Shown piece by piece: positions 1 to 6,154 of a stretch of 9,523 bases of DNA; positions within the stretch are counted from its first letter, which is position 1, and the number at the start of each line of letters is the position of its first letter. Source of the DNA: an uncultured Pseudorhodobacter sp. Lineage in GTDB: Bacteria > Pseudomonadota > Alphaproteobacteria > Rhodobacterales > Rhodobacteraceae. The stretch spans positions 1-9,523 of the forward strand of contig CALEMZ010000238.1 in assembly GCA_937910975.1 (NCBI GenBank), given 5' to 3'. The notes beneath the pieces are model-generated. The model was not told the origin of the DNA and did no database searches. It was given only the letters and a program-made list of their open reading frames with translations. The position numbers were made by a program, and so were the translations under genes.

Positions 1-37
1 ACACTGCAATCAGGGTTTCAAATGTAAGCTCTTTCAT
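1..37 (-). CDS. Start of an unidentified gene, cut by the window edge
   Basis: An ATG (complement of 35-37) opens a frame reading MKELTFETLIAV before the window ends. A purine-rich GGGGAA ribosome-binding site lies just upstream, and the start is only 10 bp past the stop codon of the SQR-like gene. That spacing is typical of translationally linked operon genes, so this is probably the next gene of the same transcript. Twelve residues are too few to name a family. By position it may belong to the sulfur part of the cluster. Confidence 0.6.
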   Translation of the reverse strand, partial: MKELTFETLIAV

Positions 38-47
38 CGCGTTCCCC

Positions 48-1391
48 TTATGCCTTGCCGCGCAGCATCGCGTTGTAGGTGGCCTTCAGCGCCACCTCTT
101 TCATCAGCCAGCTGATCCACAGCTCCTCGAGAGGCGCGATGATGCCCGGAAAGGAAGGGACCAGATTGTTGTGATAGTCGAACTCGACCAGCATGGCGCG
201 GCCAACCCGAGTGATCATCGGGCACGAGGTATAGCCGTCATAGACCGCCGTCCCCTCGCGACCTTCGATCGCAGCCACCAAGTGATCCTCGACTACCGGC
301 ACCATCCATTTCACGCTGGCCGCCGTTTTGCCCTTGGGCACGCCCGCCACGTCACCCAGTGCGAAAACCTCGGGATAGCGCAGATGGCGCAGGGTTTTCA
401 TGTCCACTTCGACCCAGCCCTGATCGGTCCACTTGTTGGCCCACGACAGGCCCGACTGGCGGATCACCTCGGGCGCACGCTGCGGCGGGATGACGTGCAG
501 ATAGTCATAGGGCATCTCGACATCGGTCTTGGTCTCGACCTTGGTCGCAGGGTCCACCTTGGTTTCGACGAAGGTCGCGCGCTTTGCACCCGCATCAATC
601 GACTTCAACGTGCGGCCATAATGCGGGGCAATCCCCCGCGCTTCGAACAGCATCCGCAGCTTTTCATGCACGATGGGCACCGAAAACAGGGCCTGTTGCG
701 GGGCAGCATAGTGGATTTCATACTTGCCTGCGGCCGTGCCACGGCTGGCGATATCCTCGATCAGGAAGGTATGCTTGATCGGCGCGCCTGCGCATTTCAT
801 TTCGGTCGCAGGGCGGGTGAACAAGCCTATGCCGCCCTCTTCGGTGAACTTCGACGCAGCCTCCCAGGTTTTCGCGGCATATTGCGGGCCGGCATAGAGT
901 GCACCGATGCCGTTCTGGCCGACCATATCCAGCGAGAAGCCTTCGATGGCATCATGATCCAGCACGAGGCCGGGGGCGACGACAAGGAAATCGTAGGGAA
1001 TGCTTTGCCCGCCCGTGGTCGCGACGGTCTTGGTGATCGGGTCAATAGCAGCTGCGTGTTCGGCCACCAGCGTGATACCTTCTGGCAGCCAATCCGTGGT
1101 TTGCGACAGCGTATAAGACGCGGGTTTCAACCCGGCGGCCACCAGCGACAGACCCGGTTGATACAGATGCTCGGCCCGCGCATCGACAACGGTAATCTGC
1201 GCGCCGTCCAGCCGTGACACCAGATGGTTGACAAGGGCAGTGCCCGCAGCCCCCGCCCCGATGATGACGATCCGCGCTTTTGTCGCCACGCGGGCGGCCC
1301 GTGCGGGCTGGCCAAATGTGGCTGCAGCCACACCTGCAGCGCCAAGGCCCAGAAAGCCACGGCGGGACGTTGAAAGACCGGTCATGGCCAT
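48..1391 (-). CDS. sqr: Tat-exported sulfide:quinone oxidoreductase, type II-like
   Basis: A 447-residue FAD oxidoreductase predicted to oxidise sulfide and reduce membrane quinone. I chose the ATG at 1391 over the in-frame ATG at 1427 because GAGGAG (1401-1406) sits 9 bp before it and because it places a twin-arginine signal at the N terminus (SRRGFLG, residues 9-14, then an Ala/Gly-rich stretch ending ARA near 32). The mature part starts with an FAD dinucleotide fold (GAGAAG, 45-50) and has a second flavin motif (ALGDVAG, 344-350). Two cysteines occupy the usual SQR redox-pair contexts: KCAGAP (C200) and DGYTSCP (C390). The block LVEFDY (401-406) and the C-terminal amphipathic helix ending in MLRG (442-445) resemble the mitochondrial/bacterial type II SQR group. 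The third cysteine of type I enzymes is absent, as expected for type II. A charged stretch with a repeated VETK (275-287) looks like a small insertion. A flavocytochrome c flavoprotein (FccB) is the alternative, but the cysteine contexts favour SQR. Substrate is inferred. Confidence 0.85.
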   Translation of the reverse strand: MAMTGLSTSRRGFLGLGAAGVAAATFGQPARAARVATKARIVIIGAGAAGTALVNHLVSRLDGAQITVVDARAEHLYQPGLSLVAAGLKPASYTLSQTTDWLPEGITLVAEHAAAIDPITKTVATTGGQSIPYDFLVVAPGLVLDHDAIEGFSLDMVGQNGIGALYAGPQYAAKTWEAASKFTEEGGIGLFTRPATEMKCAGAPIKHTFLIEDIASRGTAAGKYEIHYAAPQQALFSVPIVHEKLRMLFEARGIAPHYGRTLKSIDAGAKRATFVETKVDPATKVETKTDVEMPYDYLHVIPPQRAPEVIRQSGLSWANKWTDQGWVEVDMKTLRHLRYPEVFALGDVAGVPKGKTAASVKWMVPVVEDHLVAAIEGREGTAVYDGYTSCPMITRVGRAMLVEFDYHNNLVPSFPGIIAPLEELWISWLMKEVALKATYNAMLRGKA

Positions 1392-1400
1392 GGGGGTGTT

Positions 1401-1406
1401 CTCCTC
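1401..1406 (-). promoter_or_regulatory. Ribosome-binding site that fixes the SQR start
   Basis: The complement reads GAGGAG, 9 bp upstream of the ATG at 1391. No comparable site precedes the in-frame ATG at 1427, whose extra 12 residues would also push the twin-arginine motif away from the N terminus. This decides the start. Confidence 0.75.
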
Positions 1407-1445
1407 GATTTCAGATATCCTTGGCACATGTTTCCTCAGCGCGCT

Positions 1446-1459
1446 TTGATCTGAGTCAG
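1446..1459. promoter_or_regulatory. Degenerate FNR-like site upstream of the SQR gene
   Basis: The sequence TTGAT-CTGA-GTCAG matches 8 of the 10 defined positions of the FNR consensus TTGAT-N4-ATCAA: the left half is perfect and the right half has two mismatches. It lies 55-68 bp upstream of the chosen SQR start, in the 156-bp gap after the DsrE gene. Because a perfect FNR box exists in front of cydA in the same window, co-regulation is plausible. A match of this quality can also arise by chance, and no convincing -35/-10 pair was found near it. Confidence 0.35.
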
Positions 1460-1510
1460 AAACAGTCTAGGACAAGATGATTATTGCCAGCGGCCATCGC
1501 GCTGAAAGAT

Positions 1511-1537
1511 CCCCGAGGCCGGTGCAGACCCCGAGGC
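1511..1537. repeat. 9-bp direct repeat in the DsrE-SQR gap
   Basis: CCCCGAGGC occurs at 1511-1519 and again at 1529-1537, with an 18-bp period. It lies in the noncoding gap just after the stop of the DsrE gene and upstream of the SQR gene. Direct repeats at nearly two helical turns can be tandem binding sites for a regulator, but the unit is short and GC-rich, so chance is possible. Confidence 0.4.
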
Positions 1538-1547
1538 ACAAAGGCGG

Positions 1548-1985
1548 TCAAAAGCTCATGACGCTGGTGTTCAGAGCGACAATGGCCGCCCCCATGGCAT
1601 CCGGAGCGGCGGCGGTAACGCCGTCCAGCAGGATCGAGGCATCCGCGCCCTTGCCCGGAAGATAGATGGCGCAAACTTGAACTTTCAGGCCGTTCTTTTC
1701 CATCATCATCTTCATCAGCCCTTGGGGGCTGGCGCCTTTCGGCGGCTGGCCTGCCGTGGCACTGGCCGGCGCCGCTTTCAGCGCGATATCGCCGGCCGGA
1801 CCGCAGAGCAGCATTTCGGCCTCGGCCCCTGCGGCCATGGCGTTCATGGTCAGAACCATCGCCATCAGCTGGGTCTGCGCCTCGGGTGCCGTCAGGATGG
1901 TGACAAGTTTGTTCGGCCCTTCGGCTTGGGCGGTGGTGCCAAAGGCAAGGCCCAGGGCCAGAACAAAGGATGCGAGCTTACGCAT
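1548..1985 (-). CDS. Secreted DsrE-family protein
   Basis: A 145-residue protein with a clear Sec-type signal peptide (MRKL, then a hydrophobic stretch, cleavage likely after AQA at residues 19-21), so it is predicted to act in the periplasm. The mature part looks like a DsrE/DsrF-type alpha/beta fold: a first strand KLVTILT, a long helix rich in Met and Ala (38-54), a strand ending in C61 (MLLCGPAGD) and a second segment VQVCAIYLP carrying C105, followed by a GV-A-A-P helix. DsrE-like proteins carry sulfur as cysteine persulfide in sulfur oxidation and tRNA thiolation. Which cysteine would be the acceptor is not clear from sequence alone. GGAG lies 6 bp before the ATG. The gene sits 47 bp downstream of the TDT transporter gene and upstream of the SQR gene, which suggests that it handles a periplasmic sulfur intermediate (inference). 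Confidence 0.8.
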   Translation of the reverse strand: MRKLASFVLALGLAFGTTAQAEGPNKLVTILTAPEAQTQLMAMVLTMNAMAAGAEAEMLLCGPAGDIALKAAPASATAGQPPKGASPQGLMKMMMEKNGLKVQVCAIYLPGKGADASILLDGVTAAAPDAMGAAIVALNTSVMSF

Positions 1986-2032
1986 GGTGGTCTCCAGATG
2001 GGTGAAATGGGAAGGGATGATCAGGGAAGAAG

Positions 2033-3010
2033 TTACTCGGGCACGCAGATCGTGCCGGCCCGAATGGCAAGCGCCGTGCGCAGGATCAGTCCTGCCACAA
2101 CGGCCAGCAACAGGGCCAGAAGGCCAGCCCCGATGAGGCGATGCGCGTCAGAGCCTGCCGCCTCGGCATAGCCAAAGCTGGCAATGGTCAGCGCCGCGAG
2201 CGGGAAAGACAGTGCCCACCACGACAGGGCGAAAGGCATAGAGCGGAACTTCGGCAATTGGGTGGCGACAAGCAGGGCAAAGACATAGGCCACCGAGACC
2301 AGGAAATGGCCAAAGGGACCAACCTCACCCGACAGTCGCATCCAGGCGGTAAAGGCAACGGCGGGTGGCGCGATCAGGATCATCAGCGTCGGCACCATCT
2401 TGCCGGGCAGGGGGTCGTGAAACATCAGCCGGTTCATCACCAGCGTCAGCAGCACCAGCCAAAAGATCAACCCGCCAGAAAAGAACAACCACGAGATCTC
2501 GCTATAGCCCAGTCGCGCCCCAGCCAGCGGCACGATCACATTGCCCACCGCCGGAATAAACCAAGCGGGGGTCAACTGCCCCTGCTGAAACGGCCGATGT
2601 CCGATCCAAGAGCCGATAACCGACAGGGCCAGCACGCCTTGCAAGCCAGCGCCCAGCAGCCAGATGATCCGCGACACCTGCGGCATCAGATCAAACAGAG
2701 CCGCGGCAAGCAGCAGCAAAGATATTGAAATCGCAGGAAAAAAGGCAATTCGCACCGGATGGTTCCATTCGCTGCGGACTTCGGCAAAATGGGTCAGCGC
2801 CTTGGCGCCATAGCCAAAAGAGACCGCCAGAAACAGGGCGACAGACAGAAGCAAACTGCCGGTTGACGCCGCATTGGACAGTGCGAAGGCCTGCTCGGCA
2901 GAGCGCAGGGCCAGGGTCAGGCCCATCATACCCATGCCGATGGCAAAAAAAGTAACGGGGTAGTGGGCAATCCGCATCTTTGCGGCAGGCTGCGTGTCGA
3001 CAACCGTCAT
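2033..3010 (-). CDS. TDT/SLAC1/TehA-family anion channel or exporter
   Basis: A 325-residue, very hydrophobic protein with about ten membrane segments and almost no soluble part, as usual for the tellurite-resistance/dicarboxylate transporter (TDT) superfamily (bacterial TehA, plant SLAC1, yeast Ssu1 and Mae1). Typical marks are the N-terminal HYPVTFFAIGMGMMGLTLA (residues 16-34), the EWNHPVRIAFFP segment (81-92) after the second helix, the GNVIVPLAGA stretch (156-165) and WWALSFPLAALT (264-275). F269 in that last segment may correspond to the pore-gating phenylalanine of TehA/SLAC1 (alignment by eye). Family members move small anions: chloride, nitrate, malate or sulfite. Next to a DsrE gene and an SQR gene, a sulfur oxyanion or hydrosulfide is the attractive guess, but sequence alone does not give the substrate. 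The start at 3010 lacks a strong ribosome-binding site; M12 is an alternative start. Confidence 0.85.
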   Translation of the reverse strand: MTVVDTQPAAKMRIAHYPVTFFAIGMGMMGLTLALRSAEQAFALSNAASTGSLLLSVALFLAVSFGYGAKALTHFAEVRSEWNHPVRIAFFPAISISLLLLAAALFDLMPQVSRIIWLLGAGLQGVLALSVIGSWIGHRPFQQGQLTPAWFIPAVGNVIVPLAGARLGYSEISWLFFSGGLIFWLVLLTLVMNRLMFHDPLPGKMVPTLMILIAPPAVAFTAWMRLSGEVGPFGHFLVSVAYVFALLVATQLPKFRSMPFALSWWALSFPLAALTIASFGYAEAAGSDAHRLIGAGLLALLLAVVAGLILRTALAIRAGTICVPE

Positions 3011-3042
3011 GATCTTGATCCGTGAAGAGGGGAGGGAGATGC

Positions 3043-3078
3043 TCTGGCAGGGCGACGGGACGCGGCCGGCCTGCCAGA
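3043..3078 (-). repeat. 9-bp inverted repeat in the cydX-TDT gap
   Basis: TCTGGCAGG (3043-3051) is the exact reverse complement of CCTGCCAGA (3070-3078), with an 18-base loop. It is the last of three consecutive hairpins between the end of cydX and the TDT gene. No U-run follows in the minus-strand RNA, so it is not a classic intrinsic terminator. It could be an mRNA-stability structure or processing site that sets the ratio of oxidase to downstream transcript. Confidence 0.6.
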
Positions 3079-3084
3079 ACAGTG

Positions 3085-3107
3085 CAGCGGAGAGGTCAGC
3101 TCCGCTG
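3085..3107 (-). repeat. 8-bp inverted repeat across the cydX stop codon
   Basis: CAGCGGAG (3085-3092) pairs perfectly with CTCCGCTG (3100-3107) around a 7-base loop. The loop contains the TGA stop of cydX (3096-3098), so the hairpin would lie exactly at translation termination. No U-run follows. Confidence 0.6.
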
Positions 3108-3236
3108 GCGCCGCGCCGGTGTGGGACCGGCGCGATTCAGCATTTTTTCGTCCTCTTTCAACTCCAGCCACATCGCATTCATCACAGCAAAGATGGCGGC
3201 CAGCGGCAGGCCCAGAAGCCAAGCGAAATACCACAT
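3096..3236 (-). CDS. cydX: Cytochrome bd small subunit CydX
   Basis: A 46-codon gene that size-limited gene calling would miss. It starts MWYFAWLLGLPLAA, which is very close to the E. coli CydX start (MWYFAWILG). A single transmembrane helix spans roughly residues 4-24, followed by the W-x-E signature MWLELKED (22-29). CydX packs against CydA and is needed for a stable, active bd-I-type oxidase. The ATG at 3236 is 15 bp downstream of the cydB stop, with AGGAAAGGA as ribosome-binding site, so it is the third structural gene of the oxidase operon. The tail after residue 30 (EKMLNRAG, then a Pro/Arg-rich end) is longer than in many family members. Its codons overlap two inverted repeats, so the tail may partly reflect RNA-structure constraint. 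Confidence 0.93.
   Translation of the reverse strand: MWYFAWLLGLPLAAIFAVMNAMWLELKEDEKMLNRAGPTPARRQRS
3113..3133 (-). repeat. 8-bp inverted repeat inside the 3' end of cydX
   Basis: GCGCCGGT (3113-3120) and ACCGGCGC (3126-3133) are perfect reverse complements around a 5-base loop, forming a strong GC-rich hairpin. It lies within the codons for CydX residues 35-42. The U-run needed for an intrinsic terminator is absent on the minus-strand transcript. Confidence 0.65.
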
Positions 3237-3251
3237 GATTTCAGTCCTTTC

Positions 3252-4415
3252 CTAGTAAACAGAGTGAGAATTGTCGGTGACGTCGGCCTCGGTGACCTTG
3301 CCCCAAAGCACCTTATAGACCCAGGCCGTATACATCAGGATCAGCGGCATGAAGATCGCCGTCACCACCAGCATGATGAACAGGGTCAGATGCGAGGAGG
3401 ATGAATTCCACACCGTCAACGACGAGCCAGGGTCAGACGATGACGGCATGATGAAGGGGAACATCGTCAGGCCAACCGAGGAAATCACGCCAAGGATCGC
3501 CATCTTGGAGAACAGCAGCGTCGAGACTTCGCGCCCCGCGCGCAGACCCAAAAAGGTCAGCACCCCGCCAAGCAGGCCCATCACCGGCGCGATGACGATC
3601 CAGGGGCGATCGCTATAGGCCGTGAACCAAGTTGCCGTCTTCTCGACCTCGAAATGCAGCGGGTTCGACGGGCCGCCGGTGACATAGTCGCCAACAATCC
3701 GATAGCCCTCGATGCCAAAGGCCATCCATATTCCCGCCACGGCATAGGCACCCACCGCAATCAGCGCCGCAACCGAGCCTATGGCACGGGCGCGCGCCTG
3801 CACAGCACCCTCGGCCTTCAGGGTCAGCCAAGCCCCGCCGTGCATCACCAGCATGGCCAGCGAGACCACACCTGCAAGGATCGAGAACGGGTCCAGCAAG
3901 CCAATGAACTTGATATACCAAACCCCTTCATAGATCGTGTGCAGATCCTCGGTGAAGTGGAAAGGCACGCCCTGGATCACATTGCCAACCGCCACGCCGA
4001 ACAGCAACGCAGGGATTGCGCCAGAGGCAAACAGCGCCCAGTCCCAAGCCATGCGCCAGCGCGGATCGTCGCGCTTGGAGCGGTATTTGAAGGCCACGGG
4101 GCGCAGGATGAAGGCCGCCAGAATGACGAACATCGCAAGATAAAAGCCCGAGAAACTGACCGCATAAAGCGGCGGCCAAGCGGCAAAGATCGCGCCGCCA
4201 CCCAGGATGAACCAGACCTGATTGCCTTCCCAGACCGGGCCTACGGTGTTGATCGCCACGCGGCGCTCAACATCCGTCTTGCCGACGAAGGGCAGCAGGG
4301 CACCCACGCCCATGTCGAAGCCATCTGTCAGGGCAAAGCCAATCAGCAGCACGCCCAAAAGGCCCCACCAGATCACCCGCAACGTCTCATAGCTTAGCAA
4401 TTCGTGCAAAATCAT
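3252..4415 (-). CDS. cydB: Cytochrome bd quinol oxidase subunit II
   Basis: A 387-residue integral membrane subunit (E. coli CydB is 379). It starts with the family block VIWWGLLGVLLIGFALTDG (14-32) and DMGVGAL, in which D34 aligns with the conserved Asp29 of E. coli. Next come EGNQVWFI (63-70), FAAWPPLYA (78-86), FRP-like ILRPVAFKYRSK (103-114), GNVIQGVPF (144-152) and the C-terminal MFPFIMPSSS (318-327), ending in THS-Y-like NSHSVY. E63 stands where E. coli has Asp58 and V61 where it has His56, by my alignment from memory; these may alter details of the proton path. CydB carries no haem but is required for the oxidase. The ATG follows the cydA stop by 5 bp, and its GGAG ribosome-binding site lies next to the cydA stop codon, which indicates translational coupling. 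Confidence 0.97.
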   Translation of the reverse strand: MILHELLSYETLRVIWWGLLGVLLIGFALTDGFDMGVGALLPFVGKTDVERRVAINTVGPVWEGNQVWFILGGGAIFAAWPPLYAVSFSGFYLAMFVILAAFILRPVAFKYRSKRDDPRWRMAWDWALFASGAIPALLFGVAVGNVIQGVPFHFTEDLHTIYEGVWYIKFIGLLDPFSILAGVVSLAMLVMHGGAWLTLKAEGAVQARARAIGSVAALIAVGAYAVAGIWMAFGIEGYRIVGDYVTGGPSNPLHFEVEKTATWFTAYSDRPWIVIAPVMGLLGGVLTFLGLRAGREVSTLLFSKMAILGVISSVGLTMFPFIMPSSSDPGSSLTVWNSSSSHLTLFIMLVVTAIFMPLILMYTAWVYKVLWGKVTEADVTDNSHSVY

Positions 4416-4420
4416 GGCGA

Positions 4421-6031
4421 TTACTCCGCAGGCATGGCAATGGCATCGGCATTCTGCCGCCCAGCCAACCGGTCATTGTGACGCAAAACCCAAGCGTCGG
4501 TTTCAGAAACATCTTGGAATGGGCCCTTGCGGATGTATTTCAGCATCAGCCCCATCTCGATGATGAACAGCACCGTGTAGAACAGCACGAAGCCCGCCAG
4601 TGTCAGCGCAACTTCGGTGATCGACAGGGCGCTGACCGACATGGCGGTGGGCAGCACACCGTCCACCGTCCAGGGCTGGCGGCCAAACTCGGCCACGAAC
4701 CAGCCCAGCTCGGCGGCAATCCAGGGCGCGGGGATCATCACCACCGCCAGCCAAAGCGCCGGGCGGGGGAAGTGCATCCCTTTGAAGGATGCGCGGTAGA
4801 AGAAATAGGCCATGGTGGCGATAAAGCCAAAGCCCAGCGCCACCATGATCCGGAAGGCCCAGAACAGCGGCCAGACCGTGGGCACTGTGTCGTTCGACGC
4901 CGCAACGATCTGCTCTTCGGTCGCCGTGCGCGGATCATCGACATATTTTTTCAACAGGAAAGCAAAGCCCAGATCTGCCGAATGCGCTTCGAACGTTGCC
5001 GTGATTGCCGGATCGGCGGCATCACGCATCTCGCGGATGTGCATCAGCGCGTCATAGGCGATAATGCCGCTGCGGATCCGGGTTTCAGCCTGAGCCACCA
5101 GATCATTGATACCCGGAATTTCCGTCGTCAGCGAGCGCGTGCCGATCAGGCCCATCGCCCAAGGGATCTCGATGGCGTAATGCGTCTCGCGCGCTTCTTG
5201 GTCGGGAAAGCCAATCAGATTGAACGGCGCGGGGGCCTCGTGGGTTTCCCACATCGCCTCGATTGCGGCCAGCTTCATCTTTTGGCTATGCGTGGCCGAA
5301 TAGCCGCTCTCGTCGCCCAGCAGCACCACGGAAAAGGCCGAGGCCAGACCAAAGGCCGCCCCCACCGTGATCGACCGGCGCGCCAGCTCGGTGTGGCGGC
5401 CCTTCAGCAGATACCAGGCCGAAACCCCGATCACAAAAACCGAGGCGGTGACATAGCCCGCCGACACCGTATGCACGAATTTCGCCTGCGCCACTTCGTT
5501 GAACAGCACTTCGAAAAAGTCGGTCATCTCCATCCGCATGGTCTGCGGGTTGAATTCCGCGCCGACCGGGTTTTGCATCCAGCCATTGGCGATCAGGATC
5601 CATAGGGCCGAAAAGTTCGACCCGATGGCCACCAGCCATGCCACCGTCAGGTGCGCGACCTTGGACAGCTTGTCCCAGCCGAAGAAGAACAGACCCACAA
5701 AAGTGGCCTCAAGGAAAAAGGCCATCAGCCCTTCGATCGCCAGTGGCGCGCCGAAGATGTCGCCGACATAGTGGCTGTAGTAGCTCCAGTTCATCCCGAA
5801 CTGGAACTCCATCGTGATGCCGGTGGCGACGCCAAGGACAAAGTTGATCCCAAACAGCGTGCCCCAAAACTTGGTCATTTGCCGCCAGATCGGGCGGTTG
5901 GTCATGACATAAACCGTCTCCATGATCGCCACGAGGATCGACAGACCCAGCGTCAGCGGCACGAAGAGGAAGTGATACATGGCCGTCATGGCAAATTGCA
6001 GCCGTGACAGCTCGACGATCCCAAATTCCAT
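4421..6031 (-). CDS. cydA: Cytochrome bd quinol oxidase subunit I
   Basis: A 536-residue catalytic subunit that oxidises quinol at the periplasmic side and reduces oxygen to water without pumping protons. All three haem ligands can be placed: H20 (haem b595), H187 and M396 (haem b558). The acidic residues E100 and E108 of the proton path and E441 in AELGW are also present. GRQPW, the family signature, is at 450-454. The quinol-binding Q-loop runs from about 245 to 385 and includes K253/E258 (MKLAAIEAMWETH) and GLIGTRS. Its length, with the total of 536 residues, indicates the long-Q-loop type of E. coli bd-I rather than the short-loop cyanide-insensitive oxidase (CIO). The start at 6031 has GGAG 8 bp upstream. 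The gene is first in a cydABX unit with its own promoter region, 123 bp after cydC, and a perfect FNR box lies upstream. Confidence 0.98.
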   Translation of the reverse strand: MEFGIVELSRLQFAMTAMYHFLFVPLTLGLSILVAIMETVYVMTNRPIWRQMTKFWGTLFGINFVLGVATGITMEFQFGMNWSYYSHYVGDIFGAPLAIEGLMAFFLEATFVGLFFFGWDKLSKVAHLTVAWLVAIGSNFSALWILIANGWMQNPVGAEFNPQTMRMEMTDFFEVLFNEVAQAKFVHTVSAGYVTASVFVIGVSAWYLLKGRHTELARRSITVGAAFGLASAFSVVLLGDESGYSATHSQKMKLAAIEAMWETHEAPAPFNLIGFPDQEARETHYAIEIPWAMGLIGTRSLTTEIPGINDLVAQAETRIRSGIIAYDALMHIREMRDAADPAITATFEAHSADLGFAFLLKKYVDDPRTATEEQIVAASNDTVPTVWPLFWAFRIMVALGFGFIATMAYFFYRASFKGMHFPRPALWLAVVMIPAPWIAAELGWFVAEFGRQPWTVDGVLPTAMSVSALSITEVALTLAGFVLFYTVLFIIEMGLMLKYIRKGPFQDVSETDAWVLRHNDRLAGRQNADAIAMPAE

Positions 6032-6088
6032 ATCTTTGGCTCCAATTATCGCAGGGCGAATCCCGAACGATATAAATTCCTATTTGCG

Positions 6089-6094
6089 AATATA
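6089..6094 (-). promoter_or_regulatory. Possible -10 element of the cydABX promoter
   Basis: The complement reads TATATT inside an AT-rich island (about 6069-6096) of otherwise GC-rich DNA. A start site about 7 bp downstream would put the centre of the FNR box near -43, close to the -41.5 spacing of class II FNR-activated promoters. The island also contains the inverted repeat GATATA/TATATC (6069-6074, 6091-6096). The exact element is a guess. Confidence 0.4.
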
Positions 6095-6118
6095 TCCTGC
6101 GCTTTGCCAGAGCCGTCT

Positions 6119-6132
6119 TTGATCCAGATCAA
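6119..6132. promoter_or_regulatory. Perfect FNR/FnrL box upstream of cydA
   Basis: TTGAT-CCAG-ATCAA matches all 10 defined positions of the FNR-family consensus and is a perfect palindrome in its half-sites. It lies between the cydC stop and the cydA start, 88-101 bp upstream of the cydA ATG, at a distance suited to class II activation from the AT-rich element near 6090. FNR-type proteins (FnrL/FnrP in Rhodobacterales) bind such sites when oxygen is low. Low-oxygen induction of cydABX, and possibly of the genes behind it, is therefore the natural reading. Confidence 0.85.
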
Positions 6133-6154
6133 TAACTCGCACGAAGGATACGAC

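Noticed and set aside
171..1217. Long open frame of 348 codons on the plus strand
   Set aside because: It lies antisense to the SQR gene, whose motifs are unambiguous. The translation is rich in Arg, His and Gly with no domain, as expected for a shadow frame in GC-rich DNA.
1389..1427. N-terminal extension of the SQR gene to the ATG at 1427
   Set aside because: It would add 12 residues before the twin-arginine motif and would place the good GAGGAG ribosome-binding site inside the coding sequence.
3013..3026. TTGAT half-site just upstream of the TDT gene, considered as an FNR box
   Set aside because: The partner half (GAAGA) matches only one of five consensus positions, so it is a chance half-site.
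3113..3148. Hairpin followed by a T-run on the plus strand, resembling an intrinsic terminator
   Set aside because: No plus-strand gene ends here. The T-run is ten bases from the stem and corresponds to Lys/Glu codons of cydX on the other strand.
4478..5605. Open frame of 375 codons on the plus strand
   Set aside because: Fully antisense to cydA. The translation is His/Arg/Gln-rich low-complexity with no recognisable fold.
4421..6031. Cyanide-insensitive oxidase (CioA) as alternative identity of cydA
   Set aside because: The long Q-loop, the presence of cydX and linked cydDC fit bd-I type better than the short-loop CIO type.
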